This document shows, piece after piece, positions 6,256 through 7,980 of a stretch of DNA of 7,980 bases; position 1 is the first letter of the stretch, and the number at the start of each line of letters is the position of its first letter. The notes beneath the pieces are model-generated. The model was not told the DNA's origin and did not search any database. It was given only the letters and a program-made list of their open reading frames with translations. A program made the translations under genes and the position numbers. This DNA comes from Actinomycetes bacterium (GTDB lineage Bacteria > Actinomycetota > Actinomycetes > Mycobacteriales > Mycobacteriaceae). Where the stretch lies: positions 1-7,980 of the forward strand of contig JAEZDV010000096.1 in NCBI GenBank assembly GCA_023417985.1, in the 5' to 3' direction.

Positions 6256-6256
6256 T
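6251..6256 (+). promoter_or_regulatory. Possible -10 box for trhA
   Basis: TAGGTT fits TANNNT, with a weak -35-like GTCGCA 17 bases upstream (6228-6233). It predicts transcription from about 6263 and a 5' UTR of about 24 bases carrying the AAGGTGG ribosome site. An alternative TANNNT, TATCGT at 6219-6224, would place the palindrome just downstream of the start of transcription instead. Confidence 0.3.
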
Positions 6257-6286
6257 ACCTCCGAGTACAGAAGGTGGGGCGTGTTC

Positions 6287-6958
6287 ATGACGGCTTTCGG
6301 TATCGAGGAACTGCCGGTCAAACCCCGCATGCGCGGGTGGATCCACCTGTGGGCGTTCGGCGTCTCGGTCGCGGCAGGCGCTGCGCTCGTGCTCGCCGCT
6401 GTGTTCTTCGCCGATCGCCCCGGCGCCGGGTGGCCCACCGCGATCTACAGCCTGACGGTCTGCGGCGTCTTCGGAGTCAGCGCGCTCTACCACCGGGTCC
6501 ACTGGACGAATCCCCGCGCCCGTATGTGGATGAAGCGCGCCGACCACTCCATGATCTTCGTCTTCATCGCCGGGAGTTACACACCCTTCGCCGTGCTGGC
6601 ACTTCCGCCCGCCACGGGCAGGACTCTTCTGAGCGTCGTGTGGGCAGGGGCACTCGCGGGGGTGGCGCTGAAGATGCTCTGGCCGACCGCACCCCGCTGG
6701 GTCGGCGTTCCCCTCTACCTGCTCCTCGGATGGGCCATCGTGCCCGTCGCCGGGGATCTCGTCGCCGAAGCGGGGATAGCTCCGATGCTGCTTCTGCTGG
6801 CAGGCGGGCTGCTCTACAGCGCCGGCGCCATCCTGTACGCCACCAAGTGGCCGGACCCGTGGCCCTCGACATTCGGTTATCACGAGTTCTTCCATGCCGC
6901 GACGGTGCTCGCCGCACTGTGCCACGCGGTCGCCGTCTGGCTCGTCGTGTTCGGCTGA
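6287..6958 (+). CDS. trhA: TrhA / haemolysin III family (PAQR) membrane protein
   Basis: 223 residues, mostly hydrophobic, with seven likely membrane helices (about 19-41, 53-71, 84-106, 113-131, 138-156, 164-184, 203-222). The PAQR metal-site signature is complete: SALYH with S65 and H69, D86-H87 in RADHSMIF, and H199/H203 in YHEFFH. The family includes adiponectin-type receptors. Bacterial members are called haemolysin III for historical reasons, but recent work ties them to membrane-energy and fatty-acid homeostasis; a true haemolysin role is doubtful. The ATG at 6287 is favoured because AAGGTGG (6271-6277) ends nine bases before it; the GTG at 6281 would add two residues with only three bases of spacing. 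It is divergent from the prenyltransferase gene, as Rv1085c is from Rv1086. An operator-like palindrome overlaps its likely promoter, suggesting regulated expression. Confidence 0.93.
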   Translation: MTAFGIEELPVKPRMRGWIHLWAFGVSVAAGAALVLAAVFFADRPGAGWPTAIYSLTVCGVFGVSALYHRVHWTNPRARMWMKRADHSMIFVFIAGSYTPFAVLALPPATGRTLLSVVWAGALAGVALKMLWPTAPRWVGVPLYLLLGWAIVPVAGDLVAEAGIAPMLLLLAGGLLYSAGAILYATKWPDPWPSTFGYHEFFHAATVLAALCHAVAVWLVVFG

Positions 6959-7019
6959 ACGGCTCACCGAACATCAAGTGCCACATCTCACATCATCTGC
7001 CCCACCGGTCACGGATTTG

Positions 7020-7025
7020 TACACT
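7020..7025 (+). promoter_or_regulatory. Probable -10 box for the mscS gene, leaderless
   Basis: TACACT fits TANNNT and ends eight bases before the ATG at 7034, placing the expected transcript start at or next to the start codon. No Shine-Dalgarno is present in the intervening bases or within usable distance. This implies that the channel gene has its own promoter in the 75-base gap after trhA. Confidence 0.5.
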
Positions 7026-7033
7026 CGCCAACG

Positions 7034-7963
7034 ATGTCTATGCCGAATCTGCCGACCCAGAGCCTGGCCTTCGAACTGACCGAGACGAGCCGGGAGTGGC
7101 TCATCGAGCGTCCACTGGCGATTGCCGGCTACGTCTTCGCGGCGATCGTCCTGCGGTTCGTGCTGCACCGCCTCATCGACCGGATGACCAAGCCGCGGGA
7201 CCCCTCCAAGGGGCCCCGGCGCTCCATCCTCAAGCCGCTTCAGCAGCGCACCGGCAAGACTCTCGGCGACCCGTATGCGCGTGAACGCCGCGCGCAGCGT
7301 GCGCAGACGATCGGATCGGTCTTCAAATCCGGCGTGTCGATCATCGTGCTGGTCTGGGCGGTGTTGCAGACACTCGACAGCCTCGGATTCAATGTCGCCC
7401 CGTTCATCGCGTCGGCGGGCATTGCCGGTGTCGCGCTCGGTTTCGGCGCTCAGAATCTCGTCCGCGACTTCATCTCGGGAATGTTCATGCTTCTCGAAGA
7501 CCAGTACGGCGTGGGTGACGTGGTGGACGTCGGCGACGCCGTGGGCACCGTGGAGTCGGTGGGCCTGCGGGTGACCACCATCCGCGACATCGACGGGACC
7601 CTGTGGTTCTGCCGCAACGGCGAAATCCTCAGGGTCGGCAACATGAGCCAGGGGCATGCGGTCGCCGTCGTCGACATTCCGATCGCGACGACAGCCAACG
7701 TGCACCGAGCCTGCCAGGTGGCGCTGCGGGCCGTCCTCGACCGCGTGGAAGGCGACGACATCGCGCCCGACGTGCTCGACAAGCCCGAGTTGCTCGGCGT
7801 CAATTCCGTGAGCGCCGGTGCGGTGACCCTGCGCCTGACGGTGCGCGTGCGAGCAGGCAAACAGTGGGGCGTGCGTCGTTCGCTCACCCGTGCCGTACTC
7901 GAGGCGTTCGAGCAGGACGACATCGATTCGCCGTCGGTGTTCCTCGCTCCCGCAACCTCCTGA
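7034..7963 (+). CDS. Small-conductance mechanosensitive channel, MscS family
   Basis: 309 residues, close to the length of E. coli MscS. Predicted helices are TM1 (about 27-45), TM2 (99-118) and the pore-lining TM3 with its amphipathic extension (about 121-154). The TM3 Gly/Ala pattern GIAGVALGFGAQNLVRDF (129-146) and the LLEDQYGVGDVVDV entry into the beta domain (153-166) are diagnostic. An alpha/beta cytoplasmic domain follows to about residue 300. The channel opens under membrane tension during hypo-osmotic shock and releases small solutes from the inner membrane. Between TM1 and TM2 lies a long, strongly basic linker (about 46-96, many Arg/Lys) unlike the short E. coli loop. The ATG at 7034 has no Shine-Dalgarno and fits a leaderless start; a second in-frame ATG at 7040 would shorten the protein by two residues. 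It is on the same strand as trhA, with no terminator seen between them. The final 17 bases of the window hold no feature. Confidence 0.95.
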   Translation: MSMPNLPTQSLAFELTETSREWLIERPLAIAGYVFAAIVLRFVLHRLIDRMTKPRDPSKGPRRSILKPLQQRTGKTLGDPYARERRAQRAQTIGSVFKSGVSIIVLVWAVLQTLDSLGFNVAPFIASAGIAGVALGFGAQNLVRDFISGMFMLLEDQYGVGDVVDVGDAVGTVESVGLRVTTIRDIDGTLWFCRNGEILRVGNMSQGHAVAVVDIPIATTANVHRACQVALRAVLDRVEGDDIAPDVLDKPELLGVNSVSAGAVTLRLTVRVRAGKQWGVRRSLTRAVLEAFEQDDIDSPSVFLAPATS

Positions 7964-7980
7964 CCGGCGACGCGCGGGTG

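Noticed and set aside
6125..6967. A 280-codon minus-strand frame antisense to trhA
   Set aside because: Its Gly/Asp/Glu/His-rich composition has no domain, and the opposite strand encodes a full PAQR protein with all metal-site residues.

Overview
This window looks like a chromosomal core segment of a high-GC actinobacterium in the order Mycobacteriales, most likely Rhodococcus or a close relative. The reasons are GC-rich third codon positions, actinobacterial-type starts (GTG starts, TANNNT -10 boxes, apparent leaderless genes), and a gene order that matches, with every strand inverted, my recollection of the M. tuberculosis block Rv1095 (phoH2) - Rv1093 (glyA1) - Rv1092c (coaA) - Rv1086 (short-chain Z-isoprenyl diphosphate synthase) - Rv1085c (haemolysin III-like). 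The genus is an inference.

Layout: 43-1404 (-) phoH2, a PIN-nuclease/PhoH-ATPase fusion, with a possible 41-codon leader ORF (1401-1526) overlapping its start by four bases; 1654-2949 (-) glyA, serine hydroxymethyltransferase, followed by a 16-bp perfect hairpin; 3044-4234 (-) a DUF885 protein, probably a metallohydrolase of unknown substrate, apparently leaderless; 4410-5342 (+) coaA, pantothenate kinase, divergent from the DUF885 gene; 5361-6128 (-) a short-chain cis-prenyltransferase convergent with coaA; 6287-6958 (+) trhA, a seven-helix PAQR/haemolysin III membrane protein, divergent from the prenyltransferase and with a perfect inverted repeat over its probable promoter; 7034-7963 (+) a small MscS-type channel, also apparently leaderless. 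No gap between genes exceeds 250 bases.

The genes serve separate housekeeping roles: RNA metabolism (PhoH2), one-carbon supply (GlyA), CoA synthesis (CoaA), polyprenyl-phosphate precursors for the cell wall (cis-prenyltransferase), and membrane homeostasis (TrhA, MscS). Most appear to be separate transcription units rather than one operon. I see no mobile element, CRISPR array, tRNA, rRNA or defence island, and nothing amounting to a clearly new system. The items most worth a second look are the small ORF coupled to phoH2, the operator-like palindrome in front of trhA, the uncharacterised DUF885 enzyme, and the two leaderless starts.
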